Source: Dehalococcoidia bacterium
GTDB taxonomy: Bacteria; Chloroflexota; Dehalococcoidia; GIF9; UBA5629
Length of the DNA stretch: 5,151 bases
Reading direction: 5' to 3'
Assembly (NCBI GenBank): GCA_012961565.1
Contig: DTZC01000017.1
Location: 1 to 5,151 of the forward strand
Shown: positions 1 through 5,151 of the stretch, piece by piece
Layout of the letters: each line of letters begins with the position of its first letter
Numbering within the stretch: position 1 is the first letter of the stretch
Translations under genes and position numbers: made by a program
The notes under the pieces: generated by a model
The model's database searches: none
What the model was told of the DNA's origin: nothing
The model's input: only the letters and a program-made list of their open reading frames with translations

Positions 1-63
1 GAGGTTAAAACCTCGGGGCTACAGGCAAAAATAAGGGCTGGCTAAAGCCTTACAGCTACATTA
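1..63. repeat. Two tandem copies of a short palindromic intergenic element (37-base period), cut by the left edge
   Basis: Copy 1 has the palindrome GAGGTTAAAACCTC at 1-14 followed by GCTACA at 18-23. Copy 2 has GGCTAAAGCC at 40-49 followed by GCTACA at 55-60. Both the palindrome and the GCTACA tail are offset by exactly 37 bases. Between copies the stem pair T5-A10 becomes C42-G47, a compensatory change that keeps the palindrome. This is the pattern of a REP-like dispersed intergenic element; copies further left may be cut off by the window edge. The element has no coding content. It could instead be part of a terminator or processing site of an upstream gene that is not visible. Confidence 0.6.
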
Positions 64-120
64 GTAAACAGTCTCCCCAAAAAGAGCTGCCTCTGCCAAA
101 CAGACTCTACTTTGCTGAAA

Positions 121-149
121 TTGACTTTTTGGCGGTGAAGTGCTATAGA
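121..149 (+). promoter_or_regulatory. Predicted sigma70-type promoter of the dehydratase gene
   Basis: A -35 box TTGACT (121-126, five of six consensus bases) is separated by exactly 17 bases from a -10 box TATAGA (144-149, four of six). The -10 box is preceded by TGC at 141-143, an extended -10 motif. Transcription would begin near 155-157 and give a leader of about 100 bases before the start codon at 255. The prediction rests on motif match and spacing only. Confidence 0.6.
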
Positions 150-153
150 AAGC

Positions 154-190
154 GAATGGCTATCCTGACTGGTACTTCGAGTTACCATTC
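154..190 (+). other. Leader stem-loops upstream of the dehydratase gene
   Basis: Two inverted repeats share bases. GAATGG (154-159) pairs with CCATTC (185-190), and TGGT-ACT (170-176) pairs with AGT-T-ACCA (180-187) around a TCG loop with one bulged T. They overlap at 185-187, so the two helices cannot form fully at once. The position in the predicted 5' leader allows a regulatory role, but I recognise no known riboswitch, and short pairings like these also occur by chance. Confidence 0.3.
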
Positions 191-239
191 TGATTCGATA
201 CCAAGTCTGGACTACAGCCTCGTAACCCTGTAGAAACTC

Positions 240-246
240 AGGAGGT
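240..246 (+). promoter_or_regulatory. Ribosome binding site of the dehydratase gene
   Basis: AGGAGGT lies 8 bases before ATG at 255, an ideal Shine-Dalgarno sequence and spacing. A second ATG follows directly at 258, so initiation at either codon is possible. An earlier ATG at 247 abuts the Shine-Dalgarno and meets a TGA after three codons, so it is not the start. Confidence 0.85.
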
Positions 247-254
247 ATGGCTAC

Positions 255-1709
255 ATGATGACAGGCAATCAATACCGAGAAAGTCTCAGGCAGCTCAGAC
301 CCGAGGTCTATTACCTGGGGCAGAAGATTGACAGCATTGTTGACCACCCCGCATTCGCCCCTCATGTAAACGCAGCCGCACTGACCTATGACATGGCACT
401 GGCACCAGAATTCGAGGAGCTACTAGCTGCCACTTCACACCTCACGGGTGACAGGATTAACCGCTTCACTCATATTCATCACAGCCATGATGACTTGGTG
501 AAGAAAATAAAAATGCTGCGCGCTATCGGCCAACAAACAGGCAGCTGCTTCCAAAGATGTGTCGGGCACGATGGGCTAAATGCCGTCTACTCCGTCACCT
601 ACGATATAGACCATAAGATGGGGACCGACTATCACACACGGCTAGTCAATCTGCTCAAAGAAGTGCAATCGCGCGACCTCATGGTTTCGGGAGCAATGAC
701 TGACCCGAAGGGTGACCGCCGTCTTCCACCGAGCCAGCAGAAAGACCCTGACCTCTATGTACACGTGGTGGAGAGAAAGAGCGATGGCATCATAGTTAGC
801 GGTGCTAAAGCACATATCACAGGTGCAGTTAACTCTCACGGTCATCTGGTTATGCCTACATCCGCGATGAGAGAGGGAGATGCTGATTATGCTATCTGCT
901 TTTATGTACCTGTAGATGCTCCCGGTGTAATCCATGTCTTTGGACGGCAGACCAATGATATGCGAAAGTGTGATTGTACAATTGACCAGGGCAACGTGGA
1001 ATACGGCATTGTCGGTGGTGAGGCGCTGATTGTCTTCGATAAAGTCTTTGTCCCCTGGGAGCATGTGTTCATGTGTGGGGAATACGAATTCGCTTATGAC
1101 CTAGTGGAAAGGTTTGCCACCGCCCATCGCCAGAACTATGGTGGCTGTAAGACCGGTCTTACAGACGCTCTTATTGGTGCCTGCTATGCGCTGGCACAAG
1201 TCCAGGGGACAGACCGTGCCTCACACATCAGAGACAAACTGGTAGAGATGGTCCACCTGGCAGAGACTCTCTATTGCTGCTCTATAGCCTGTTCCTGTCA
1301 GGGCATTGCCTTACCTGCTGGCTCATATATGGCTGACCCACTGCTAGCCAATATTACCAAATTAAATGTCACCCGCCATATTTATGAGATCGCCAGATTG
1401 GCTCAAGACATAGCTGGCGGCATATTGGCAACCATGCCTGCCGAGATGGACTGGAAAAACCCAAAAATAGGCAGCTATGTTGACAAATACATGAAAGCTG
1501 TTGCTGATGTGCCAACAGAGACCAGAATTCGGCTAATACGACTTATCGAGGCAATGACCTGTGGCACCGCACTAGCTGAGTCCATGCATGGTGCTGGATC
1601 TCCCCAGGCACAGAGAATTATGATTGAACGACGAGCGAATTTGGGGCACAAAAAGCGCTTAGCCGAGAAACTGGCTAAAATTGGTGAGCAACCGCTTTTC
1701 GTTTCTTGA
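255..1709 (+). CDS. abfD: 4-hydroxybutyryl-CoA dehydratase / vinylacetyl-CoA delta-isomerase family protein
   Basis: The 484-residue product matches the 4-hydroxybutyryl-CoA dehydratase branch of the HpaB/acyl-CoA dehydrogenase-like fold at near full length. Family members are homotetrameric flavoproteins with a [4Fe-4S] cluster that dehydrate 4-hydroxybutyryl-CoA to crotonyl-CoA through a ketyl radical, and also isomerise vinylacetyl-CoA. All cluster ligands known from the Clostridium aminobutyricum enzyme are present: Cys98 and Cys102 (SCFQRC), His291 and Cys298 (HRQNYGGC). Other active-site counterparts are also seen: Gln100, Thr189, Glu256, Tyr295, Lys299 and Glu442 (ESMHGAGSPQAQR). The motif AMTDPKGDR is at 147-155. 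Compared with the clostridial protein, a loop near 400-407 is shorter, and extra cysteines occur at 239, 241 and 348. The start is set by the strong ribosome binding site at 240-246. The protein is probably cytoplasmic and oxygen sensitive. A divergent relative acting on another 3- or 4-hydroxyacyl-CoA is possible, but the complete ligand set argues for true dehydratase chemistry. Confidence 0.95.
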   Translation: MMTGNQYRESLRQLRPEVYYLGQKIDSIVDHPAFAPHVNAAALTYDMALAPEFEELLAATSHLTGDRINRFTHIHHSHDDLVKKIKMLRAIGQQTGSCFQRCVGHDGLNAVYSVTYDIDHKMGTDYHTRLVNLLKEVQSRDLMVSGAMTDPKGDRRLPPSQQKDPDLYVHVVERKSDGIIVSGAKAHITGAVNSHGHLVMPTSAMREGDADYAICFYVPVDAPGVIHVFGRQTNDMRKCDCTIDQGNVEYGIVGGEALIVFDKVFVPWEHVFMCGEYEFAYDLVERFATAHRQNYGGCKTGLTDALIGACYALAQVQGTDRASHIRDKLVEMVHLAETLYCCSIACSCQGIALPAGSYMADPLLANITKLNVTRHIYEIARLAQDIAGGILATMPAEMDWKNPKIGSYVDKYMKAVADVPTETRIRLIRLIEAMTCGTALAESMHGAGSPQAQRIMIERRANLGHKKRLAEKLAKIGEQPLFVS

Positions 1710-1863
1710 TGTATCCGCTGAAGATGCAGGAAAACATCCCCAGCCCCATTCTATACAACAGAGTCAAGGCTATTTTTAACCTGCAGTCTCAGCGAGTTCG
1801 TCCAAGCACAAGCGGCAATTTTGAGGTACACAACAAAGCCAGAAGATATAGCCACCATTACAA

Positions 1864-2193
1864 TTGCCACAGCATAAGTTGAAAGTTAGGGTAGCCCTGA
1901 AATACTGCGGTTCCTGTAATCCACACGTTGATTTGGCCAGGATAGCCCGCCATCTAACCAAGATGGCTGGAGAGCGTGGAGATTTTGAACTCGTGTCACT
2001 GTCCGAGAAAAACATCGATGTGGTCATCATTTTGTGCGGCTGCCTTCGCGCCTGCGGCGATAAAGAAGAAGTCAGAGCCAAAGCCAGACAGTCTCTGGTG
2101 ATAGCAGGTGAATATTTCAACGGAACGAGTGTTGCAGAAACATATCTCCCAGCAGCTGTAGAACAAGAACTCACCAGAATTCTGCAGACCTGA
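1864..2193 (+). CDS. Small cysteine-rich protein of unknown function
   Basis: The product is about 109 residues from TTG at 1864, or 104 from TTG at 1879. The frame is closed upstream by a stop at 1849-1851, there is no ATG and neither TTG has a clear Shine-Dalgarno, so the start is uncertain. The protein looks real. It has a strand-like opening (VRVALKYCGSCNP), an amphipathic helix near 22-36, a hydrophobic strand (IDVVIILCGC) and a helical tail. Cysteines are arranged as CxxC at 15 and 18 and CxCxxxC at 58, 60 and 64. The alternating strand/helix order and paired cysteine clusters after strands would suit a small metal- or Fe-S-binding, or redox-active, protein. I do not recognise a named family, and the function is open. 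It follows the dehydratase on the same strand after 154 bases and may be cotranscribed. The antisense frame over the same stretch is much less protein-like. Confidence 0.65.
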   Translation: MPQHKLKVRVALKYCGSCNPHVDLARIARHLTKMAGERGDFELVSLSEKNIDVVIILCGCLRACGDKEEVRAKARQSLVIAGEYFNGTSVAETYLPAAVEQELTRILQT

Positions 2194-2294
2194 TTCCAAA
2201 TTTTGCCCAGCGCTAAAAAACAAGCAGACGACCTAAACTCGGCTCAGAAATATAAACTTTTTGCCGCCTGCTGTCGTTTCCTTTTTAAAAGACT

Positions 2295-3020
2295 ATGGAT
2301 TTCTCCATGTTTGCCCCTGCCAAAGTACAGTCTAACGGACTATCTGCAACCACAAGCACATCCCCAAAGATGCCTCACCCTAACAGCGGAAATGGTGGCA
2401 ACAATGGGCAGGTTCTAGCCGAGGAAATACTGGAAAAGGTGCAAAGACTGCTTGTCGGGACAGTCGATGCCATAGTTACTTTGTGCGAAAAGAGGGACCC
2501 CTATACTGCTGGTCACCAGCGTCGTGTAGCTCAACTTGCCTGCGCCATCGCTAAAGAAATGGCACTGCCCTCGGAGCAAATTGAAGGTATACACATTATC
2601 GCTATAGTCCATGATATCGGGAAGATGGCTATCCCTGGAGAGATTCTGAGCAAGCCGGGACGACTGAGCAGCGAGGAATTTAGCCTTATTAAAACACACC
2701 CCCAGGTTGCTTATGATGTATTGAAGAACCTAGAGTTTCCCTGGCCAGTTGCCCAGAGTATACTTCAACACCACGAAAGGTTAGATGGCTCTGGTTATCC
2801 CAACGGGCTTTCCGGTGAAAGCATAATTTTGGAGGCAAGGATTTTGTGCCTCGCTGATGTAGTTGAGTCCATGGTCTCTCACCGACCTTATCGACCAGCT
2901 CTAGGACTGGAAAGGGCATTAAAGGAAATCAGGCAGCACAAGGGTATCCTCTACGACCCACAGATTGTAGATGCCTGTTCCAGACTATCATCTAACGGCG
3001 GCTTTAAACTCGAGTGGTAG
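2295..3020 (+). CDS. HD-GYP domain phosphohydrolase (probable cyclic-di-GMP phosphodiesterase)
   Basis: The 241-residue protein is essentially one HD-GYP domain (about 50-230). It shows DPYTAGHQRRV (68-78), HDIGK (106-110), KTHP (133-136), HHERLDGSGYP (159-169), LADVVESM (186-193) and HRPYRPALG (196-204). The expected metal ligands His74, His106, Asp107, His135, His159, His160 and Asp188 are all present, so it should be active. HD-GYP enzymes hydrolyse cyclic-di-GMP to pGpG or GMP. The usual N-terminal sensor or receiver domain is absent: residues 1-40 are a low-complexity Ser/Thr/Pro/Asn/Gly stretch, with no membrane segment. A stop at 2286-2288 closes the frame just upstream. The ATG at 2295 has no clear ribosome binding site, and ATG at 2307 or 2370 are alternatives. 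The gene lies 101 bases after the cysteine-rich gene and converges on the CoA-transferase. Cleavage of another cyclic dinucleotide cannot be excluded. Confidence 0.93.
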   Translation: MDFSMFAPAKVQSNGLSATTSTSPKMPHPNSGNGGNNGQVLAEEILEKVQRLLVGTVDAIVTLCEKRDPYTAGHQRRVAQLACAIAKEMALPSEQIEGIHIIAIVHDIGKMAIPGEILSKPGRLSSEEFSLIKTHPQVAYDVLKNLEFPWPVAQSILQHHERLDGSGYPNGLSGESIILEARILCLADVVESMVSHRPYRPALGLERALKEIRQHKGILYDPQIVDACSRLSSNGGFKLEW

Positions 3021-3174
3021 ACCGGTCTCCATAGACTGTTAATTTCTCACCACAGCCTCAGAACTATCAAGCCCGAGGGAAAAGCAGCGACGCCTGGGAA
3101 ACTGGTTGCTACCGGGGGAAGCCCATCGACTTATAGCGTATTCATTTTTGCCAGCAATCCAGCTCCATACAACC
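3021..3174. other. Intergenic space between convergent genes
   Basis: This stretch separates the HD-GYP stop from the CoA-transferase stop. A perfect 10-base palindrome, AGACCGGTCT, spans the HD-GYP stop codon (3019-3028). With no loop and no following T-run, it is not a convincing terminator. I see no bidirectional terminator and no gene here. Confidence 0.4.
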
Positions 3175-4368
3175 TCAAATTACATTGAGTTCTCTCAGCC
3201 TGCTAATCTCCTCCCCGCTCATCCCCAGCAGGCTGGTCAGAATCTCTTCTGTGTGTCCCCCCAAATCAGGAGACGCCCGTTCCACACGGCATTTGGAGCG
3301 GGAAAACTTGAAAGGCGTATTCGCTACCCTAAACTTACCCCCGGTAGGATGATGCACCTCCACTACCATCCCCCTTGCCGCCACCTGGGGATCAGCTACC
3401 ACCTGAGGAATGGTATTCACCGGACCACAAGGTATTCCCACCTGCTCGAATTCTTTAATCCATTCCCCGGTAGTCCTGGCTTTCATCGCCTCACTCATAA
3501 TTGGCTCCAGTGCTTCATAGTTCTGAGTGCGCAGCCAGCCATCTGCAAAACGGGGGTCATCTATTATGTCAACACGCCCCAGAGCAGCACAAAAAAGGGG
3601 CCATTGGTCATTCAGTCCGCCACGAATTGCCACCGCGATGTAGCCGTCTTTAGTTGCAAAAACCTGAAACGGGGTATAGACCGGGTGCCTTGTGCCCAGC
3701 GCGCTAGGTATTTCCCCGGCATTAAGATAGCGAACAAGAGCATTCTCCAGAACCGTAATCTGACAGTCCAACATGCTGATATCTATCATCTGTCCTTGCC
3801 CGCTAATGTGGCGTTCTTGCAAAGCAGCAAGCGTAGCAATACACAAGAACAAGCCAGCAGCGATATCGCCATAGGACACTCCAGGTCTGACAGGAGGTCC
3901 GCCGGGCTCGCCAGTTATACTCATAACACCTCCCATAGCCTGGATAATGACATCGAAAGCCGGCTTCTGGGCATAAGGTCCATACTGACCAAATCCCGAG
4001 CCAGCAACGTAAATAATTCTGGGGTTATGCTGTTTCAGTATATCGTAAGAAAGCCCTAGTTTCTCTGCCGTCCCCGGAACGAAACATTCCACAAGCACAT
4101 CGGAGACTTCGATAAGCTTCAGAAATACCTCTCGTCCTTCCGTGGTGGCTAGATTCAAGGTAATGCTCTTTTTATCGTGGTTCAGGCTGAGAAAGTAAGT
4201 GCTTACACCATTTACCACAGGACCATTCCCTCTGGCAATATCACCTACGCCTGGACGTTCCACCTTAATCACCTCAGCACCTAGATTAGCAAGCAACATG
4301 GTGGCAAAAGGACCGAACAGCACCTGTGACAAATCGAGGACTCTGATTCCTTCCAGTGGCCCAGCCAT
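3175..4368 (-). CDS. Family III CoA-transferase (CaiB/BaiF/Frc type)
   Basis: The 397-residue protein has the usual length and layout of family III CoA-transferases, which move CoA between carboxylic acids by way of an enzyme-bound aspartyl anhydride and form interlocked dimers. Visible hallmarks are the N-terminal GIRVLDLSQVLFGPFATMLL (7-26), LGAEVIKVERPG (29-40), the SLNHDKKSITLNL segment (61-73), GFGQYGPY (125-132) and PGVSYGDIAAGL (162-173). In the last motif Asp168 matches the catalytic aspartate (Asp169 in formyl-CoA transferase). The C-terminal part includes GIPCGPVNT, typical of the family. The ATG at 4368 is set by a strong ribosome binding site. The gene is transcribed away from the crotonase remnant and towards the HD-GYP gene. 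The acyl donor and acceptor cannot be read from the sequence. Activation of a hydroxy- or unsaturated C4 acid for the nearby dehydratase is an inference from position only. Confidence 0.95.
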   Translation of the reverse strand: MAGPLEGIRVLDLSQVLFGPFATMLLANLGAEVIKVERPGVGDIARGNGPVVNGVSTYFLSLNHDKKSITLNLATTEGREVFLKLIEVSDVLVECFVPGTAEKLGLSYDILKQHNPRIIYVAGSGFGQYGPYAQKPAFDVIIQAMGGVMSITGEPGGPPVRPGVSYGDIAAGLFLCIATLAALQERHISGQGQMIDISMLDCQITVLENALVRYLNAGEIPSALGTRHPVYTPFQVFATKDGYIAVAIRGGLNDQWPLFCAALGRVDIIDDPRFADGWLRTQNYEALEPIMSEAMKARTTGEWIKEFEQVGIPCGPVNTIPQVVADPQVAARGMVVEVHHPTGGKFRVANTPFKFSRSKCRVERASPDLGGHTEEILTSLLGMSGEEISRLRELNVI

Positions 4369-4371
4369 AGT

Positions 4372-4379
4372 TCACCTCC
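4372..4379 (-). promoter_or_regulatory. Ribosome binding site of the CoA-transferase gene
   Basis: Read on the minus strand, GGAGGTGA ends three bases before the ATG at 4368, with five bases between GGAGGT and ATG. This is a strong Shine-Dalgarno that fixes the start. Confidence 0.85.
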
Positions 4380-4436
4380 CTCATTCCATCACCACCCACG
4401 ACAGCCCCACTTAGAGCACCGAAATAGCTTTAGGGA

Positions 4437-4466
4437 AGTGTATCCTAAGCCGGCTGCGGATATCAA
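4437..4466 (-). promoter_or_regulatory. Predicted sigma70-type promoter of the CoA-transferase gene
   Basis: On the minus strand a -35 box TTGATA (4466-4461, five of six consensus bases) and a -10 box TACACT (4442-4437, four of six) are 18 bases apart. Transcription would start near 4430, giving a leader of about 60 bases. A better-looking -10 (TATACT, 4484-4479) lies upstream but has no matching -35. Confidence 0.4.
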
Positions 4467-4524
4467 GCCCAAATGGTAAGTATATGAGACTCCACACCAC
4501 ACAGCCCTAGGTTGATGAAAATGG

Positions 4525-4822
4525 GCTGAGAAAGCACTGCACATTGGGCTAGTTGCGGAGATTGTGCCCAAGGAGAAGCTGGTGAAACAGGCAAGGGAAT
4601 GGCACAGAACATCAGCGAGCTTCCCCAAGAGGCTATCCGTTCCGATAAAAACAGGTAACGATGCGAAGCAGGGGCCGCCTTCTGGAAGAAGGACTAGCCA
4701 TTGAAGCGGAGTTAATGAACTCTATGTGGGTGCACCATGACAAACACTCCGATGGCGCTCGTGCCTTTTGGAAAAGCGAAAGCTCACTTGGGAACATCAC
4801 GACCTGTAGTTCCCTGGGTTGA
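4525..4822 (+). pseudogene. Enoyl-CoA hydratase/isomerase (crotonase) remnant, C-terminal third, frameshifted
   Basis: Three consecutive pieces in three frames join into one crotonase-like C-terminus. The first, 4525-4602, reads AEKALHIGLVAEIVPKEKL and on to AREW, the typical 'A..IGLV.EVVP...L...A' segment. The second, 4605-4652, reads NISELPQEAIRSDKN. The third, 4655-4822, reads LLEEGLAIEAELM, then HSDGARAFWKS, ending at TGA (4820-4822), the typical final 'LEEGL..E...F...D..EG..AF' helices. Each join is explained by loss of one base, both beside G runs (4602-4604 and 4653-4655). The first two thirds of the protein, with the oxyanion-hole and catalytic segments, are not recognisable upstream, where stops interrupt all frames. 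This is therefore a true relic and not merely a sequencing slip. An intact enzyme would hydrate crotonyl-CoA or similar substrates, which fits the neighbourhood. Confidence 0.8.
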
Positions 4823-5056
4823 AGACGTCCAAGCATCTCTACTCGAATGATACTAGCTATAGAGGCTGTGATTTCCCTCGTGCCGTAATCTCTGGTGATA
4901 GCCTAGAGCAAAGCGCTGGGCTCCACCCCCATTCCTTCCACGCCAAGCCATTGTCGGGAACTGTCTTTGCCAGACAAGGCTCTGGAAGGATTAATCGTAG
5001 ACATTAGAAACCTCAGTTTCAATGTATAACTGGCTATTTGTCGGCTATGAATGAGT
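4823..5056. other. Stretch without a recognisable gene
   Basis: Between the crotonase remnant and the tRNA terminator I see no convincing coding region on either strand; the open frames are short, lack ribosome binding sites and have poor composition. A small hairpin TGTCT (4962-4966) / AGACA (4972-4976) is present. The stretch may be further decayed DNA or the buffer between operons. Confidence 0.4.
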
Positions 5057-5064
5057 ATTGAAAC
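5016..5064. repeat. Inverted repeat GTTTCAAT ... ATTGAAAC beside the tRNA terminator
   Basis: GTTTCAAT (5016-5023) and ATTGAAAC (5057-5064) are perfect 8-base inverted repeats 33 bases apart. A second inverted pair, GAAAC (5007-5011) / GTTTC (5016-5020), overlaps the left arm. The right arm abuts the T-rich tail of the minus-strand terminator. No function can be assigned. Confidence 0.35.
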
Positions 5065-5094
5065 AAAAAGGCACAGACTTCTTGCTGTGCCTTT
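5062..5094 (-). terminator. Rho-independent terminator of the tRNA-fMet transcript
   Basis: On the minus strand a perfect 10-base stem, AAAGGCACAG (5094-5085) with CTGTGCCTTT (5076-5067), encloses an 8-base loop. It is followed by a T-rich tail TTGTTT. It lies 10 bases beyond the tRNA 3' end and is correctly oriented to stop transcription of the tRNA. Confidence 0.9.
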
Positions 5095-5104
5095 CAAACT
5101 CCCT

Positions 5105-5151
5105 TGGTTGCGGGGGTTGGATTTGAACCAACGACCTCCGGGTTATGAGCC
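5105..5151 (-). tRNA. Initiator tRNA-fMet (CAT), 3' half, cut by the right edge
   Basis: On the minus strand the window enters at the anticodon stem. The loop CTCATAA (5149-5143) carries anticodon CAT (5147-5145). The 3' anticodon stem CCCGG, a 5-base variable loop and a T arm follow, the last with stem GTTGG/CCAAC around TTCAAAT. The acceptor 3' strand is CCCCGCA, then discriminator A and an encoded CCA (5107-5105). Initiator rather than elongator identity is supported by the CCC facing the loop-proximal GG(G), and by A72 in a CCCCGCAACCA end like that of Escherichia coli tRNA-fMet. The D arm and the 5' acceptor strand lie beyond the window, so the C1-A72 mismatch cannot be confirmed. Confidence 0.95.

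Noticed and set aside
1776..2174. 132-codon minus-strand frame rich in Cys and Ser
   Set aside because: It mirrors the plus-strand cysteine-rich gene, which has far better protein-like structure and motifs.
2203..2418. 71-codon plus-strand frame starting at TTG 2203
   Set aside because: It overlaps the HD-GYP gene in another frame, has no ribosome binding site and no recognisable domain.
3019..3028. Palindrome AGACCGGTCT at the HD-GYP stop as a terminator
   Set aside because: It has no loop and no T-run on either side; a 10-base perfect palindrome alone is weak evidence.
3106..4059. 317-codon open frame on the plus strand
   Set aside because: It lies antisense to the clearly conserved family III CoA-transferase, has no ribosome binding site, and its composition (rich in His, Arg, Ser, Pro) is that of a shadow frame.
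4940..5029. Short plus-strand frame ending DIRNLSFNV, reminiscent of a histidine-kinase dimerisation segment
   Set aside because: Only about 15 residues look suggestive. The upstream part of the frame does not fit the family, and no kinase motifs are present.
5016..5064. CRISPR repeat suggested by GTTTCAAT and ATTGAAAC ends
   Set aside because: There is only one inverted pair, with no repeated unit, no spacers and no cas genes in the window.
4903..5097. 64-codon minus-strand frame between the tRNA and the crotonase remnant
   Set aside because: It starts inside the tRNA terminator stem, has no ribosome binding site and no recognisable similarity.

Overview
The window looks like bacterial chromosome of roughly 50% GC. 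It carries acyl-CoA metabolism genes, a cyclic-di-GMP-type phosphodiesterase and the 3' half of an initiator tRNA. Gene content (an oxygen-sensitive type of radical dehydratase, a family III CoA-transferase and a decayed crotonase) suggests an anaerobic acid- or amino-acid-degrading bacterium. A sediment Dehalococcoidia-like Chloroflexota or a Desulfobacterota-like lineage would fit, but this is only an inference and nothing here fixes the phylum.

Layout, left to right. Positions 1-63 hold two copies of a short palindromic element with a 37-base period. A good sigma70-type promoter (121-149) and a roughly 100-base leader precede a strong ribosome binding site and a complete 4-hydroxybutyryl-CoA dehydratase gene (255-1709, +). 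After a 154-base gap comes a small cysteine-rich protein of unknown function (1864-2193, +), then a stand-alone HD-GYP phosphohydrolase (2295-3020, +). A convergent family III CoA-transferase (3175-4368, -) follows, with its own ribosome binding site and a plausible promoter. Divergent to it lies the eroded 3' end of an enoyl-CoA hydratase gene, split over three reading frames (4525-4822, +). About 230 bases without a recognisable gene lead to a rho-independent terminator and the 3' half of a minus-strand initiator tRNA-Met that runs off the right edge.

How the genes may fit together. The dehydratase converts 4-hydroxybutyryl-CoA to crotonyl-CoA. A CoA-transferase could supply a CoA thioester, and a crotonase would hydrate crotonyl-CoA, so the window resembles a partly decayed neighbourhood for C4 acid metabolism. 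The CoA-transferase belongs to family III (CaiB/BaiF/Frc), not to the family I enzymes usually paired with 4-hydroxybutyrate, so its substrate is open. The HD-GYP protein is a signalling enzyme with no visible sensor domain and no evident metabolic link to its neighbours. I do not see a clearly new multi-gene system. The items most worth a second look are the cysteine-rich small protein, the covarying palindromic repeat, the structured dehydratase leader and the crotonase remnant.
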